The notes beneath the pieces were generated by a model. The model saw nothing but the letters and a program-made list of their open reading frames with translations, was not told the DNA's origin and did no database searches. A program made the position numbers and the translations under genes. A stretch of 64,000 bases of DNA from an archaeon (lineage in GTDB: Archaea; Micrarchaeota; Micrarchaeia; Anstonellales; Bilamarchaeaceae): positions 1 through 64,000 of the forward strand of contig JAGVNI010000014.1 in the NCBI GenBank assembly GCA_020053355.1. The letters run 5' to 3'. This document shows, piece after piece, positions 1 to 8,213 of the stretch (the stretch's first letter is position 1; every line of letters begins with the position of its first letter).

Positions 1-1
1 A

Positions 2-145
2 AAGACGGGCTTATGGTTACAGGGATTTGGAGTATTTCAGGCTGAAAATCTTGCACAGTTGTGGGTGGAGGTCATCCTAAAGTTGGAGAAGAGCCAAAAA
101 CATATTGTTCCAAATATAGGTTATAAGTGGAAAATTGTGGTTTGA
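2..145 (+). CDS. Possible 3' end of an unidentified gene (partial)
   Basis: The second frame is open from the left edge to a TGA at 143-145 (47 codons). The residues look protein-like but match no family I recognise. The stretch is AT-richer than the genes that follow and contains the TATA-like box proposed for the aromatic leader, so it may equally be noncoding. The missing upstream sequence would decide. Confidence 0.2.
   Translation, partial: KTGLWLQGFGVFQAENLAQLWVEVILKLEKSQKHIVPNIGYKWKIVV
119..127 (+). promoter_or_regulatory. TATA-like box for the aromatic leader transcript
   Basis: A TTATAA core at 121-126 lies with its centre about 28 nt before ATG 152 and about 22 nt before ATG 146. 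That is the archaeal TATA-to-start distance, so transcription could begin at or next to the leader ATG (leaderless). The same spacing is seen before many genes in this window. Promoter strength and the true start site are inferred. Confidence 0.4.
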
Positions 146-235
146 ATGACGATGGCTAAAGGATGCGACCCGACGTGGGGCTATTCTTTCGGTTTCTTTA
201 GCTTTGGCTATCGCCCTCAGGAGAACCACGAATAA
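146..235 (+). CDS. Aromatic-residue-rich leader peptide of the aromatic amino-acid operon
   Basis: A 29-codon ORF from ATG 146 (or 27 codons from ATG 152) ends at TAA 233-235, 80-90 nt before the DAHP synthase start. Codons 176-211 read W-G-Y-S-F-G-F-F-S-F-G-Y: seven aromatic residues in twelve codons, covering all three end products of the pathway. Nothing else in the peptide suggests a folded protein. A T-rich run (237-248) follows the stop at once, and a long hairpin overlaps the last codons. By analogy with bacterial pheL, trpL and aro leaders it would sense charged aromatic tRNAs by ribosome stalling. That role is inference; the sequence itself is plain. I do not know of a described archaeal counterpart. 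Confidence 0.6.
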   Translation: MTMAKGCDPTWGYSFGFFSFGYRPQENHE

Positions 236-263
236 GCTTTTTTCTCTCGAACTGGTTTTCCTG
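218..263 (+). promoter_or_regulatory. Candidate attenuator hairpin with a T-run in the loop
   Basis: The left arm CAGGAGAACCA (218-228) pairs with TGGTTTTCCTG (253-263) over 11 positions, with one G-T wobble. CGA 229-231 can extend it with TCG 247-249. The loop holds the leader stop codon and the run CTTTTTTCTCTC (237-248). A ribosome at the leader stop would cover the left arm, while one stalled on the aromatic codons would leave it free. The stem could therefore hide the U-rich run, a termination signal in archaea, only when aromatic residues are scarce. The pairing is seen; the switch is inferred. Confidence 0.45.
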
Positions 264-287
264 ATTCGCTTGACATCCAGAGTAATT

Positions 288-315
288 GATATAAAAATCT
301 GAGAATCGACGGAGG
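288..315 (+). promoter_or_regulatory. Second TATA-like box and strong Shine-Dalgarno before aroF
   Basis: ATATAAAA at about 289-296 could be a second, leader-independent promoter. GGAGG at 311-315 is a full Shine-Dalgarno and touches ATG 316, which therefore cannot be the start it serves. GTG 322 and ATG 325 sit 6 and 9 nt downstream, so translation most likely starts there. A transcript from this TATA would begin near 316 and lose the Shine-Dalgarno, which argues that most aroF mRNA comes from upstream. Confidence 0.4.
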
Positions 316-324
316 ATGGTTGTG

Positions 325-1143
325 ATGGTTATGAAAAATCTGAAGCTGGCCGCATTGAACGGCAGCGGAAGGACGATAGTCCGCGTGGGCGACGTCAAGG
401 TAGGGCAGGGATTCGTGGTGATAGCCGGCCCCTGCAGCGTCGAGAGCGAGGAGCAGACGCTCGAGACCGCGCGCGCGGTCAAGGCGGCCGGGGCCGACAT
501 GCTCCGTGGCGGCGCCTTCAAGCCGCGCACCTCGCCATACGCGTTCCAGGGCCTGGGCCTGAAGGGCCTGAAAATCCTCGAGAAGGCCAGGGACGAGACC
601 GGGCTTCCGATAGTCACCGAGGTGCTCGACACACGCGACGTGTCATGGGTGGCCGAATACGCCGACGTGCTCCAGATTGGTGCAAGGAACATGCAGAACT
701 TCTCGCTCCTGAAGGAAGTGGGGAAGTCGAACAAGCCGGTGCTCCTCAAGCGCGGCATGTACTCCACCCTTGAAGAATGGCTAAACTGCGCCGAGTACAT
801 ATTGAACGAGGGGAATCCGGACGTCATACTTTGCGAACGCGGAATCAGGACGTTCGAGACCTACACCAGGAACACCCTTGATTTGAGCGCTGTTCCCTCC
901 GTGAAGGAGCTGACCCACCTGCCGATAATCACCGACCCGACGCACGGCACCGGGAGGATAAGCCTGATAACCCCCATGAGCCTCGCATCCGTCGCATGCG
1001 GCGCGGACGGCATAATCGTCGAGGTGCACAGGAACCCGGCCGAAGCGATGAGCGACAAGGAGCAGGCGATGACGCCGCCCCAGTTCTCGGAGATGCTGAT
1101 GAAGGTTCGCGCACTGCACAAGTGGATGGGGGGGATGAAATGA
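325..1143 (+). CDS. aroF: 3-deoxy-7-phosphoheptulonate (DAHP) synthase
   Basis: Condenses PEP and erythrose 4-phosphate, the first step of the shikimate pathway. The protein is 272 aa, the size of the short type I-beta / KdsA-like DAHP synthases of Bacillus, Thermotoga and Pyrococcus. It shows AGPCSVES at 34-41, the [13 protein letters not shown] segment, QIGARNMQN and the DPTHGTG metal/phosphate motif. There is no N-terminal ACT/FL domain and no fused chorismate mutase, so allosteric feedback is not evident; control may lie in the leader upstream. The start at ATG 325 is chosen from the GGAGG at 311-315. The stop overlaps the aroB start as ATGA. Confidence 0.93.
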   Translation: MVMKNLKLAALNGSGRTIVRVGDVKVGQGFVVIAGPCSVESEEQTLETARAVKAAGADMLRGGAFKPRTSPYAFQGLGLKGLKILEKARDETGLPIVTEVLDTRDVSWVAEYADVLQIGARNMQNFSLLKEVGKSNKPVLLKRGMYSTLEEWLNCAEYILNEGNPDVILCERGIRTFETYTRNTLDLSAVPSVKELTHLPIITDPTHGTGRISLITPMSLASVACGADGIIVEVHRNPAEAMSDKEQAMTPPQFSEMLMKVRALHKWMGGMK

Positions 1144-2177
1144 GAGAGCTCGCACTTTCCGCCCCAAGCGGCTCAAGCAGGATTATGCTGGGCGAGTCCA
1201 TTGACAACCTGAAATCGTACTGCCAGGGCGCAGGCCGGATTGTCGCGATAACGGACAGGAACGTCGCCAGGCTTTATGGGAGCCGCCTGAAGGGCATGGA
1301 TGTCATCGAGATGGAGGCGGGCGAGGCCAACAAGACCACTAGGACAGTGGAAATGATATACCAGAAGCTGCTCGACCTTGAGGCCGACCGCACGAGCGTG
1401 ATAGTCGGGGTGGGGGGAGGAATCGTTTGCGATATCACGGGTTTCGTCGCATCGACCTACATGCGGGGACTGCCATTCGGCTTCGCGCCGACCACGCTGC
1501 TTGCCCAGGTGGATGCGAGCGTGGGGGGGAAGAATGGCGTCAATTTCAAGGGATACAAGAACATCATAGGAGTGATTCGGCAGCCGTCATTCTGCCTGTG
1601 CGATTTCGACACGCTTAAGACGCTCCCGGACGGGGAGATGAGGTGCGGGTTCGCCGAGGCCGTCAAGCATGCCGCCATCGGCGATGCGCAGCTGTTCTCA
1701 TACCTTGAGGGCAATTGGAAAAAAGCGTTCTCGCTCCAGCGGACTGCAATCGAAAAAGTGGTGCACGACTCGCTCCTGGTCAAGATGCGCATCGTCAGCG
1801 CGGATGAAAGCGAAAAGGGCGAGCGGATGATGCTCAATTTCGGCCATACAATCGGCCATGCAATCGAGAAGACGACGGGAATGCCGCATGGCGAGGCGAT
1901 TAGCATCGGGATGATTGCGGCGGCGGAGCTTTCGGTGTCAAAGTGCAATCTTCCGAAAAAAGATGCGGAGAGGCTTGGCGCGCTCTTAAAAGGCATCGGC
2001 CTGCCGACAAGGCTCGATGCCGGAGGGGACAGGGACAGGGTCCTCGATGCGATAAGGAAGGACAAGAAAAGGCACGGGGAGGGGGTTCGCATGGCGCTCC
2101 TTGAAGGAATCGGAAGGGCGAGAATCGCCAGGGTGGAGCTCGGCGAGATGGAGGCGGTTGTCAATGATATGTGTTAG
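1140..2177 (+). CDS. aroB: 3-dehydroquinate synthase
   Basis: Converts DAHP to 3-dehydroquinate using NAD and a divalent metal. The 345-aa protein has the NAD-binding [17 protein letters not shown] segment, the [20 protein letters not shown] block with the substrate lysine, and metal ligands in FAEAVKHA (Glu) and the [11 protein letters not shown] and MPHGEA stretches (His). This is the classical AroB route, not the archaeal ADH-synthase/AroB' bypass of methanogens. The ATG start overlaps the aroF stop by 4 nt, and the end overlaps aroD by 14 nt, indicating translational coupling. Confidence 0.94.
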   Translation: MRELALSAPSGSSRIMLGESIDNLKSYCQGAGRIVAITDRNVARLYGSRLKGMDVIEMEAGEANKTTRTVEMIYQKLLDLEADRTSVIVGVGGGIVCDITGFVASTYMRGLPFGFAPTTLLAQVDASVGGKNGVNFKGYKNIIGVIRQPSFCLCDFDTLKTLPDGEMRCGFAEAVKHAAIGDAQLFSYLEGNWKKAFSLQRTAIEKVVHDSLLVKMRIVSADESEKGERMMLNFGHTIGHAIEKTTGMPHGEAISIGMIAAAELSVSKCNLPKKDAERLGALLKGIGLPTRLDAGGDRDRVLDAIRKDKKRHGEGVRMALLEGIGRARIARVELGEMEAVVNDMC

Positions 2178-2811
2178 CATAGCGGAGCGCACTGCGGACG
2201 GGTGCGTCAAGGCATTATCAGGCCTGGAACTGGCCGAAATAAGGATGGATGCGATGGAAGCGCATGAATTAAGCGAACCGAACATCCGCAGGATATTCTC
2301 AATGCCCCTCAAACTCATCGCCACATGCAGGCCGGGAATCCTTGATGAGGAGCACCGCAGGAGCGCGCTTGCCTATGCGATAGAATACGGGGCGGCTTAT
2401 GTGGATGTGGAAGTCGAGTCTGACGACGGGCTGAAAAGCGACATAGCGGCCAAGGCCCGGAGCAAGGGATGCAAGGTCATCGTGTCGTACCATGATTATA
2501 AGAAAACACCGCCGTCCGAGGAGCTTCGGCAGATTGTCGAGTGGTGTTTCCAGAGCGGGGCGGACATCGCGAAGATTTCCTGCATGGCGAACTCGGAAAA
2601 GGACAACGCCAGGCTGCTTGGCCTCCTGGATTTGGGAAGGCCGCTGATTGTGATTGGCATGGGAGAGCGGGGGAGGCTTACGCGCGTTGTCGCTCCGCTC
2701 CTGGGCGCGCCATTCACGTATGCATCATCTTCAATGGGAAAGGAGACTGCGCCGGGGCAAATCGACAAGGCCAGGCTTGAGCGGATAATGGAGGACTTGA
2801 AGGGGATATAG
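2164..2811 (+). CDS. aroD: 3-dehydroquinate dehydratase, type I
   Basis: Dehydrates 3-dehydroquinate through a Schiff-base lysine. The 215-aa protein has ELAEIRMDA (substrate carboxylate contacts), VSYHDYKKTP with the catalytic His, IAKISCMA with the Schiff-base Lys, and the C-terminal MGxxGxxTR-type phosphate-like loop (MGERGRLTR). It is slightly shorter than bacterial type I enzymes (about 225-250 aa), typical for archaea. It starts inside the end of aroB and is followed after 1 nt by the aroE-aroK fusion. Confidence 0.92.
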   Translation: MICVSIAERTADGCVKALSGLELAEIRMDAMEAHELSEPNIRRIFSMPLKLIATCRPGILDEEHRRSALAYAIEYGAAYVDVEVESDDGLKSDIAAKARSKGCKVIVSYHDYKKTPPSEELRQIVEWCFQSGADIAKISCMANSEKDNARLLGLLDLGRPLIVIGMGERGRLTRVVAPLLGAPFTYASSSMGKETAPGQIDKARLERIMEDLKGI

Positions 2812-2812
2812 C

Positions 2813-4117
2813 ATGGCGGGAACGGACATCTTCGCAATCATAGGAAAGCCGGTGCTTCACAGCCGGAGCCCACAGATGCACAACGCGGCATTCGAAGAAA
2901 CCGGCCTCGATGCGCATTATGTGAGGATTGCAGCAGACAGCCGGGAAGAGGGTTTGGACCTGGCAGGACGCATGGGCATACGCGGGATGAATGTCACATC
3001 CCCGTTCAAGGACATCATAGACATAGTGGATTCGGTGGACCCGGTTGCTGCCAAAGTCGGGGCAGTGAACACCGTATTGTTCAAGGATGGAAAAACGCAG
3101 GGGCACAACACCGATATGTTCGGCGTCTCCGAATCGTTCCGGGCAAACGGCGTGACAATAACGGGCAAGAAAGCCCTCGTGCTCGGAGCTGGCGGCGCGT
3201 CAAGGGCGGCAGTCGCCGCGATGGTTGAAAACGGCGCGGAAGTGACGATTGCGAACCGGACTGTGGAGAAGGCGAAGGCAATGGCCAGGGAATTCGGCGC
3301 AGGCTCCTGTTCCCTTTCATTAGAGGATTTGAAAACGAACCTTGCCGGCTGCCAGCTGGTTATCGGGTGCCTGAACACCGGCGGGCGCGCAGTGCCTGCC
3401 GGGCTGCTCCGCAAGGATATGGCGATAATGGATGCCTACTATGCGTCACGGAGCGCCCTCACGGAAGACGGCCTTGCAGCCGGATGCATTGTGATTGACG
3501 GCCGCGAGTGGCTCCTGCACCAGGGCGTGAAAGCTTTCGAATTGTTCACTGGGAAAAAAGCTCCGGTTCGCGCGATGAGGAAGGCGGCGTATGCGCAAGA
3601 CGCGAAACACGAGATTGGGAACATCGCCCTCGTGGGCATGATGGGGAGCGGAAAGGACAGCGTGGGGAAGGCGCTTTCGGAAAGAAGCGGCAACCCCGTG
3701 GTTGATACAGATTCGGAAATCGTGCGTATTGGGGGCATGGAGATAAAAGCGATTTTCGCGGATGCCGGAGAAGGCGCATTCCGGAAGATGGAGGAGGAAG
3801 TGATAGCCTCTCTGGATAAGACAACGAATCATATCATCAACTGCGGGGGCGGAGCTGTGGTTAGCGCCAAAAACCGAAAAACCCTCAAGCAAGCCGCCAC
3901 GGTCGTGTGGCTGTGGGCGGACATTGGCACGATAGTCGCGCGGGTGCCGGATGACGGGAGGCGGCCGCTCCTTGGCGGGAATGATCCGGAAAAAAAGCTC
4001 ACGGAACTCCTTGCGAAAAGGATGGGCGCATATGCGGATGCGTCAGACATGGTGCTGGCAACCGACGGGAAGACGCCGCAGATGATAGCGGAGAGGATTC
4101 TTTATGAAACTCATTAA
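2813..4117 (+). CDS. aroEK: Fused shikimate dehydrogenase / shikimate kinase
   Basis: Two consecutive pathway steps in one 434-aa chain. Residues 1 to about 265 are AroE: GKPVLHSRSPQMHN substrate loop, NVTSPFK with the catalytic Lys, VGAVNT, HNTD, and an NADP-type GAGGASRA loop followed by NRT. About 268-434 is a bacterial AroK-type P-loop kinase; archaea more often use an unrelated GHMP kinase. The Walker A reads GMMGSGKDS (275-283): Asp occupies the usual Ser/Thr position after the Lys, with Ser next. The DTDSEI, FRKMEEEV and CGGGAV motifs are intact, so the kinase is probably functional, but the loop is unusual. The end overlaps aroA by 14 nt. Confidence 0.92.
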   Translation: MAGTDIFAIIGKPVLHSRSPQMHNAAFEETGLDAHYVRIAADSREEGLDLAGRMGIRGMNVTSPFKDIIDIVDSVDPVAAKVGAVNTVLFKDGKTQGHNTDMFGVSESFRANGVTITGKKALVLGAGGASRAAVAAMVENGAEVTIANRTVEKAKAMAREFGAGSCSLSLEDLKTNLAGCQLVIGCLNTGGRAVPAGLLRKDMAIMDAYYASRSALTEDGLAAGCIVIDGREWLLHQGVKAFELFTGKKAPVRAMRKAAYAQDAKHEIGNIALVGMMGSGKDSVGKALSERSGNPVVDTDSEIVRIGGMEIKAIFADAGEGAFRKMEEEVIASLDKTTNHIINCGGGAVVSAKNRKTLKQAATVVWLWADIGTIVARVPDDGRRPLLGGNDPEKKLTELLAKRMGAYADASDMVLATDGKTPQMIAERILYETH

Positions 4118-5345
4118 GCCGGGGGCCATTCAGGGGTCGGTGCGGGCGCCGCCATCTAAAAGCATGATGCAGCGCGCCTTGATTCTCGCTTACCTCGCAA
4201 AAGGCGAATCAGTCATCACCAACCCCACCTTCTGTGACGATGCCCATGCCACCATGAACGTGACGCAGATGCTCGGAGCCCAGATTGCTGAGGGGATTGA
4301 AGGCGTGATGGTGCAGGGCGGGGGGATTCCGAGGGGCAGCATGCTGGATTGCGGGGAATCAGGGACATGCATGAGGATGATATCCGCAGTCGCCGCATTA
4401 TCCGGGCGGGAATTCACGATAACCGGGAGGGGCTCGCTGAAAAAAAGGCCCATGGGCATGGTCGAGGAGCCGCTCCGCGCACTCGGCGCGGAGTGCAGAT
4501 GCGCCGGCGGATTCCCCCCGATTAAAATCAAAGGCCCAATCCACGGCGGCAATATCAGGGTGGATGGCTCGGTGAGCTCGCAGTTCCTTAGCGGCCTCCT
4601 TATGGCGTTGCCGCTTTGCAAGGAGGACTCGGAAATTGCTGTAACAGATTTGAGAAGCGGCGCGTATGTCGGCATGACCCGAATGATTATGAAGATGTTC
4701 GGGGCGGAAGTCCAATCTGTTGATGGCGGGGGCCGATTTCTAATCGAGGGCAGCCAGGGGTACCGGGGAATGAGGTATGCTGTCGAGGGGGACTGGTCTG
4801 GCGCCGCTTTCCTGCTGGTCGCCGGCGCGATTGGCGGGAGCGTCCGGGTGGAAAGGCTTGCCAAAGGCATCCAGCCGGACCAGCGGATAATGGATGCGCT
4901 ATTTGTTGCCGGTGCGGACATCGTTTCAGAGGAAGACGCGGTCAAGGTGGATGCCGGGGACCTCCGGGCTTTCGAATTCGATGCAACGGACTGCCCTGAT
5001 TTGTTCCCTCCGCTTGCCGTGCTCGCCTGCAACTGCAGGGGAAAAAGCGTGATAACGGGCGCATCGAGGCTGATACACAAGGAGAGCGACCGGGGCGCGG
5101 TGTTAGCAACGGAACTGGGCCGGCTCGGGGCGGATATTGATGTTATCGGGGATAGGATGGAAATAACAGGCAAGTTGCTCAAGGGCGGACGCATTGACCC
5201 GCACGGAGACCACAGGATTGCGATGGCAGGGGCGGTTGCCGCGCTGAATTCGGAAATAGGGGTCGAAATCAAGGACGAGAAATGCGTATCTAAATCATAT
5301 CCGGGTTTCTTTGCGGACCTGGAATCATTGAGGGTGGAAAAATGA
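4104..5345 (+). CDS. aroA: 3-phosphoshikimate 1-carboxyvinyltransferase (EPSP synthase)
   Basis: Transfers enolpyruvyl from PEP to shikimate 3-phosphate. The 413-aa two-domain inside-out barrel shows PPSKSMMQRAL (Lys and Ser contacts), LDCGESGTCMRM in place of the LGNAGTAMR loop, the KRPMG segment, DGSVSSQFLSG, the TDCPDLFPPLAV catalytic Asp region, and HGDHRIAM. It starts 14 nt inside aroEK and its TGA overlaps the aroC ATG (ATGA). Length and motifs are normal for archaeal AroA. Confidence 0.95.
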   Translation: MKLIKPGAIQGSVRAPPSKSMMQRALILAYLAKGESVITNPTFCDDAHATMNVTQMLGAQIAEGIEGVMVQGGGIPRGSMLDCGESGTCMRMISAVAALSGREFTITGRGSLKKRPMGMVEEPLRALGAECRCAGGFPPIKIKGPIHGGNIRVDGSVSSQFLSGLLMALPLCKEDSEIAVTDLRSGAYVGMTRMIMKMFGAEVQSVDGGGRFLIEGSQGYRGMRYAVEGDWSGAAFLLVAGAIGGSVRVERLAKGIQPDQRIMDALFVAGADIVSEEDAVKVDAGDLRAFEFDATDCPDLFPPLAVLACNCRGKSVITGASRLIHKESDRGAVLATELGRLGADIDVIGDRMEITGKLLKGGRIDPHGDHRIAMAGAVAALNSEIGVEIKDEKCVSKSYPGFFADLESLRVEK

Positions 5346-6376
5346 ACACGTTTGGAAGGATTTTCAGGGTGAGCATGCTCGGTGAATCGCACGGGGAATG
5401 CGTGGGCGCGCTTATTGACGGGGTTCCTGCAGGAATTCCCATTTCTCCAGATAGCCTCCTCCCGGACCTTGCGCGGAGGAAAAGCGGTGCAAAGGGCACG
5501 ACAACAAGGAAGGAGGCGGATGTGCCGCGGATTATGAGCGGGGTGTTCAAGGGCAAAACGACCGGCGCACCAATATTGATGCTGATAGACAACAAGGATA
5601 TCGACTCCGGCAAATACGAGGCGCTTAAAAACACGCCAAGGCCAGGCCACGCGGACATGGCCGTATGGCAGAAATTCAGCGGCTTTGCGGACTACCGGGG
5701 CGGAGGGCATTTCTCAGGAAGGCTGACCGCCGCGCTGGTCTGCGCAGGCAGCGTCGCAAGGCGGATGCTCGCGGAATCCGGTGTGAAGGTCGAGGCGGCA
5801 GTCGTGGAGATAGGAGGAGCAGCGGGCGATAAGGCCATCGGCGAAGCGCTCGATGCGGCTATTCAAGCGGGCGACTCGCTGGGGGGCATAGTCGAATGCC
5901 GCGCCAGCGGCGTGCCTGCGGGACTGGGCGAGCCGTTCTTCGATTCGGCCGAATCCCTGATTGCCCATGCCGCGTTTTCCATACCGGCAATCAAGGGCAT
6001 CGAGTTCGGGGCGGGGTTCGCGGGCGCCAGGATGAGGGGAAGCGAATGCAACGACGCGATACTGGATGAATCAGGCAGGACCGCTACGAACAACGCGGGC
6101 GGAATCAACGGCGGGATTACGAACGGGAACGAGCTCGTGTTCAGGGTGGCGGTGAAACCAACGGCAAGCATAGCGAAAGAGGGCAAAACCGTGGACCTTG
6201 AAACAGGGAAGAGCGTGCCGATAACGGTTTCGGGCAGGCATGACGCCTGCGTCGCGCTCCGGGTGCCCGTGGTGCTTGAAGCGGTCGCCGCAATCGTGCT
6301 CGCCGACCTTATGATAATAGAGCAGAGGATTCCCAGGGTGGAAAAAGCAGCCGTGAAAAAGGATAAGGCAGGGTGA
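5342..6376 (+). CDS. aroC: Chorismate synthase
   Basis: FMN-dependent 1,4-elimination that turns EPSP into chorismate, the branch point for Phe, Tyr and Trp. The 344-aa protein starts FGRIFRVSMLGESHGECVG (the conserved GESHG motif), contains RPGHADMA and the YRGGGHFSGRLTA FMN/phosphate segment, and RTATNNAGGINGG. It is a little shorter than most bacterial enzymes (about 360 aa). It overlaps aroA by 4 nt and is followed after 4 nt by pheA. Confidence 0.95.
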   Translation: MNTFGRIFRVSMLGESHGECVGALIDGVPAGIPISPDSLLPDLARRKSGAKGTTTRKEADVPRIMSGVFKGKTTGAPILMLIDNKDIDSGKYEALKNTPRPGHADMAVWQKFSGFADYRGGGHFSGRLTAALVCAGSVARRMLAESGVKVEAAVVEIGGAAGDKAIGEALDAAIQAGDSLGGIVECRASGVPAGLGEPFFDSAESLIAHAAFSIPAIKGIEFGAGFAGARMRGSECNDAILDESGRTATNNAGGINGGITNGNELVFRVAVKPTASIAKEGKTVDLETGKSVPITVSGRHDACVALRVPVVLEAVAAIVLADLMIIEQRIPRVEKAAVKKDKAG

Positions 6377-6380
6377 AATT

Positions 6381-7439
6381 ATGGAACTCGCTGATTTAAG
6401 GAAAAAAATTGACGGAATCGATTCCGAGATACTGAAATTGCTCGGAAAGAGGATGGAATTCGCATTAAGGACAAGGAAGATGAAGAGCGGCGTGGACGAC
6501 CCGGCCCGGGAGAAGGAGGTGCTGGATGCGGCCGCGAAGCGCTCGAAAGGCCTCGTACGGCCGGAATTCTCGCAGAAGGTCCTCAGGGACATCATCGAGG
6601 AATCGAAATCCTTCCAGCGGAAAAACCCCAAGCTGGCGGGCTTCCAGGGCGAGCATGGCGCTTACAGCGAGGTCGCAGCGAGGGAATTCGACGGAGGGTG
6701 GGTGCCGATACCGTGCCCGGAGTTCATCGACGTTTTCGAAGGCGTGTCCAAGGCTCAATTCGACTACGGAATCGTACCGGTCGAGAATTCGCTTGCGGGG
6801 GCGGTCACGCAGGTGAACGACCTCCTCGTGGAGACCGACCTGAGGATTGTGGGTGAGGTCAAAGTCCCGGTGCACCATTGCCTGCTGGCCCTTCCGGATA
6901 CGGATTATCGCGACATCAAGGTCGTCTATTCGCACCCGATGGCCCTCGCGCAATGCCGCGGCTTCATCAGCCGCAACAAGCTGGAGCCCAGGTCGTATTA
7001 TGATACCGCGGGAGCGGCGATGATGCTGGCGAATGAGAGGCCAAAGGCCGCAGCCGCGATTGCGAGCAGGCTCTGCGCGGAGATATATGACCTCGAAATC
7101 CTCAAGGAGAATATCGAGGACCATGAGTCGAATTACACGCGGTTCGTCATCCTCTCCAAGGAGTTGGGAGGCGCGACGGGGAACAAATGCACGATTATTT
7201 TCTCGACTGCGCACAAGGCCGGCGCGCTGTTTTCCATCCTCAAGCTGTTCTCCGACGCCAAGATGAACCTGACGCGAATCGAATCGCGGCCGGTGCAGAA
7301 AGACCCGGGCAATTTCGCCTTCCTCCTGGATTTCCAGGGCTCTGATGCGGACCCGAAAGTCGCGCAGGTCCTCGGCGAGGTCCAGAAGGAGACGAAATCG
7401 TACAGGTTCCTCGGCTGCTACAAGGAGGCGCAATCATGA
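6381..7439 (+). CDS. pheA: Bifunctional chorismate mutase / prephenate dehydratase with ACT domain
   Basis: Makes phenylpyruvate from chorismate. In the 352-aa protein, residues 1 to about 80 are an AroQ-type mutase (LRKKIDGIDSEILKLLGKRM). About 85-265 is the dehydratase (FQGEHGAYSEVAA, PVENSLAGAV, ESNYTRFVIL with the Thr-Arg-Phe motif). About 270-345 is an ACT domain (KAGALFSILKLFSDAKMNLTRIESRP), whose GAL..ESRP signature binds Phe. Feedback inhibition by phenylalanine is therefore likely. The ATG of tyrA overlaps its end by 4 nt. Confidence 0.94.
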   Translation: MELADLRKKIDGIDSEILKLLGKRMEFALRTRKMKSGVDDPAREKEVLDAAAKRSKGLVRPEFSQKVLRDIIEESKSFQRKNPKLAGFQGEHGAYSEVAAREFDGGWVPIPCPEFIDVFEGVSKAQFDYGIVPVENSLAGAVTQVNDLLVETDLRIVGEVKVPVHHCLLALPDTDYRDIKVVYSHPMALAQCRGFISRNKLEPRSYYDTAGAAMMLANERPKAAAAIASRLCAEIYDLEILKENIEDHESNYTRFVILSKELGGATGNKCTIIFSTAHKAGALFSILKLFSDAKMNLTRIESRPVQKDPGNFAFLLDFQGSDADPKVAQVLGEVQKETKSYRFLGCYKEAQS

Positions 7440-8209
7440 GGATAGCGATAATCGGCGCAGGCAAGATGGGCGCCTGGTTCGCGAAGGTGCTTTCCGCAGA
7501 AAACGAGATTGCGGTTTATGACGAGGATTCTGCCAGGGCACGGAATGCCGAGGGTGCGAAAACGCTTTCCGGCCCCGCCGAGCTCGCCATGTTCCGCCCC
7601 CAGATGCTCTTGAATGCTGTCAGCCTCCAGAACACGGTCGCGGCTTTCGAGTCGGCCGCCCCCCATATAGGCCGGGACTGCATCCTCGCCGACATAGCTT
7701 CAATCAAGGGCGAAATACCGGGGTATTACCGGAAAATCGGGGCAAGGTTCGTGTCCACGCACCCGATGTTCGGCCCGACATTCGGGGACATGTCCGCGCT
7801 GAAGGAGGAGAACGCGGTGATACTTCAGGGCTCGGATGCCGAAGGCGCCGAGGTTTTCCGGAAGCTATATGTCCGGCTCGGTCTCCACGTCTTCGATTAC
7901 ACCTTCGACGAGCACGACCGGATGATGGCGTATTCGCTCACGACGCCGTTCGCCGCATCGCTCGTTTTCGCCGCCTGCATGGAGAGCACGGCCGTGCCGG
8001 GAACGACATTCGCCAGGCACAGGAAAATCGCGAAGGGCCTGCTTTCAGAGGACGACCACCTGCTCTCCGAAATCCTCTTCAACCAGTACTCGCTTCCGCA
8101 GCTGGAAAAGATAACCGCGCGCCTCGAGTTCCTCAAGCATGTGATAAAGGGGAAGGATTACGACGAGGCGAAGAGGTTCTTCGACAAATTGAGGAAGAAT
8201 GTCGGGTGA
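7436..8209 (+). CDS. tyrA: Prephenate dehydrogenase family protein
   Basis: Oxidative decarboxylation of prephenate (or arogenate) on the way to tyrosine. The 257-aa protein begins with a Rossmann loop IIGAGKMGAWFAKVL, has the STHPMFGP motif with the catalytic His, and a helical C-terminal dimerisation half (FDEHDRMMAYSLTTPFAAS). No chorismate mutase or ACT domain is fused; the mutase is supplied by pheA just upstream. NAD versus NADP and prephenate versus arogenate preference cannot be read from the sequence. Confidence 0.88.
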   Translation: MRIAIIGAGKMGAWFAKVLSAENEIAVYDEDSARARNAEGAKTLSGPAELAMFRPQMLLNAVSLQNTVAAFESAAPHIGRDCILADIASIKGEIPGYYRKIGARFVSTHPMFGPTFGDMSALKEENAVILQGSDAEGAEVFRKLYVRLGLHVFDYTFDEHDRMMAYSLTTPFAASLVFAACMESTAVPGTTFARHRKIAKGLLSEDDHLLSEILFNQYSLPQLEKITARLEFLKHVIKGKDYDEAKRFFDKLRKNVG

Positions 8210-8213
8210 ATCA

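Noticed and set aside
198-827. A 209-codon minus-strand ORF across the leader and aroF
   Set aside because: It lies antisense to a clear DAHP synthase and has low-complexity Ser/Arg-rich composition typical of shadows in GC-rich genes.
4190-5710. A 506-codon minus-strand ORF opposite aroA/aroC
   Set aside because: It covers two strongly conserved plus-strand enzymes and shows no recognisable motif.
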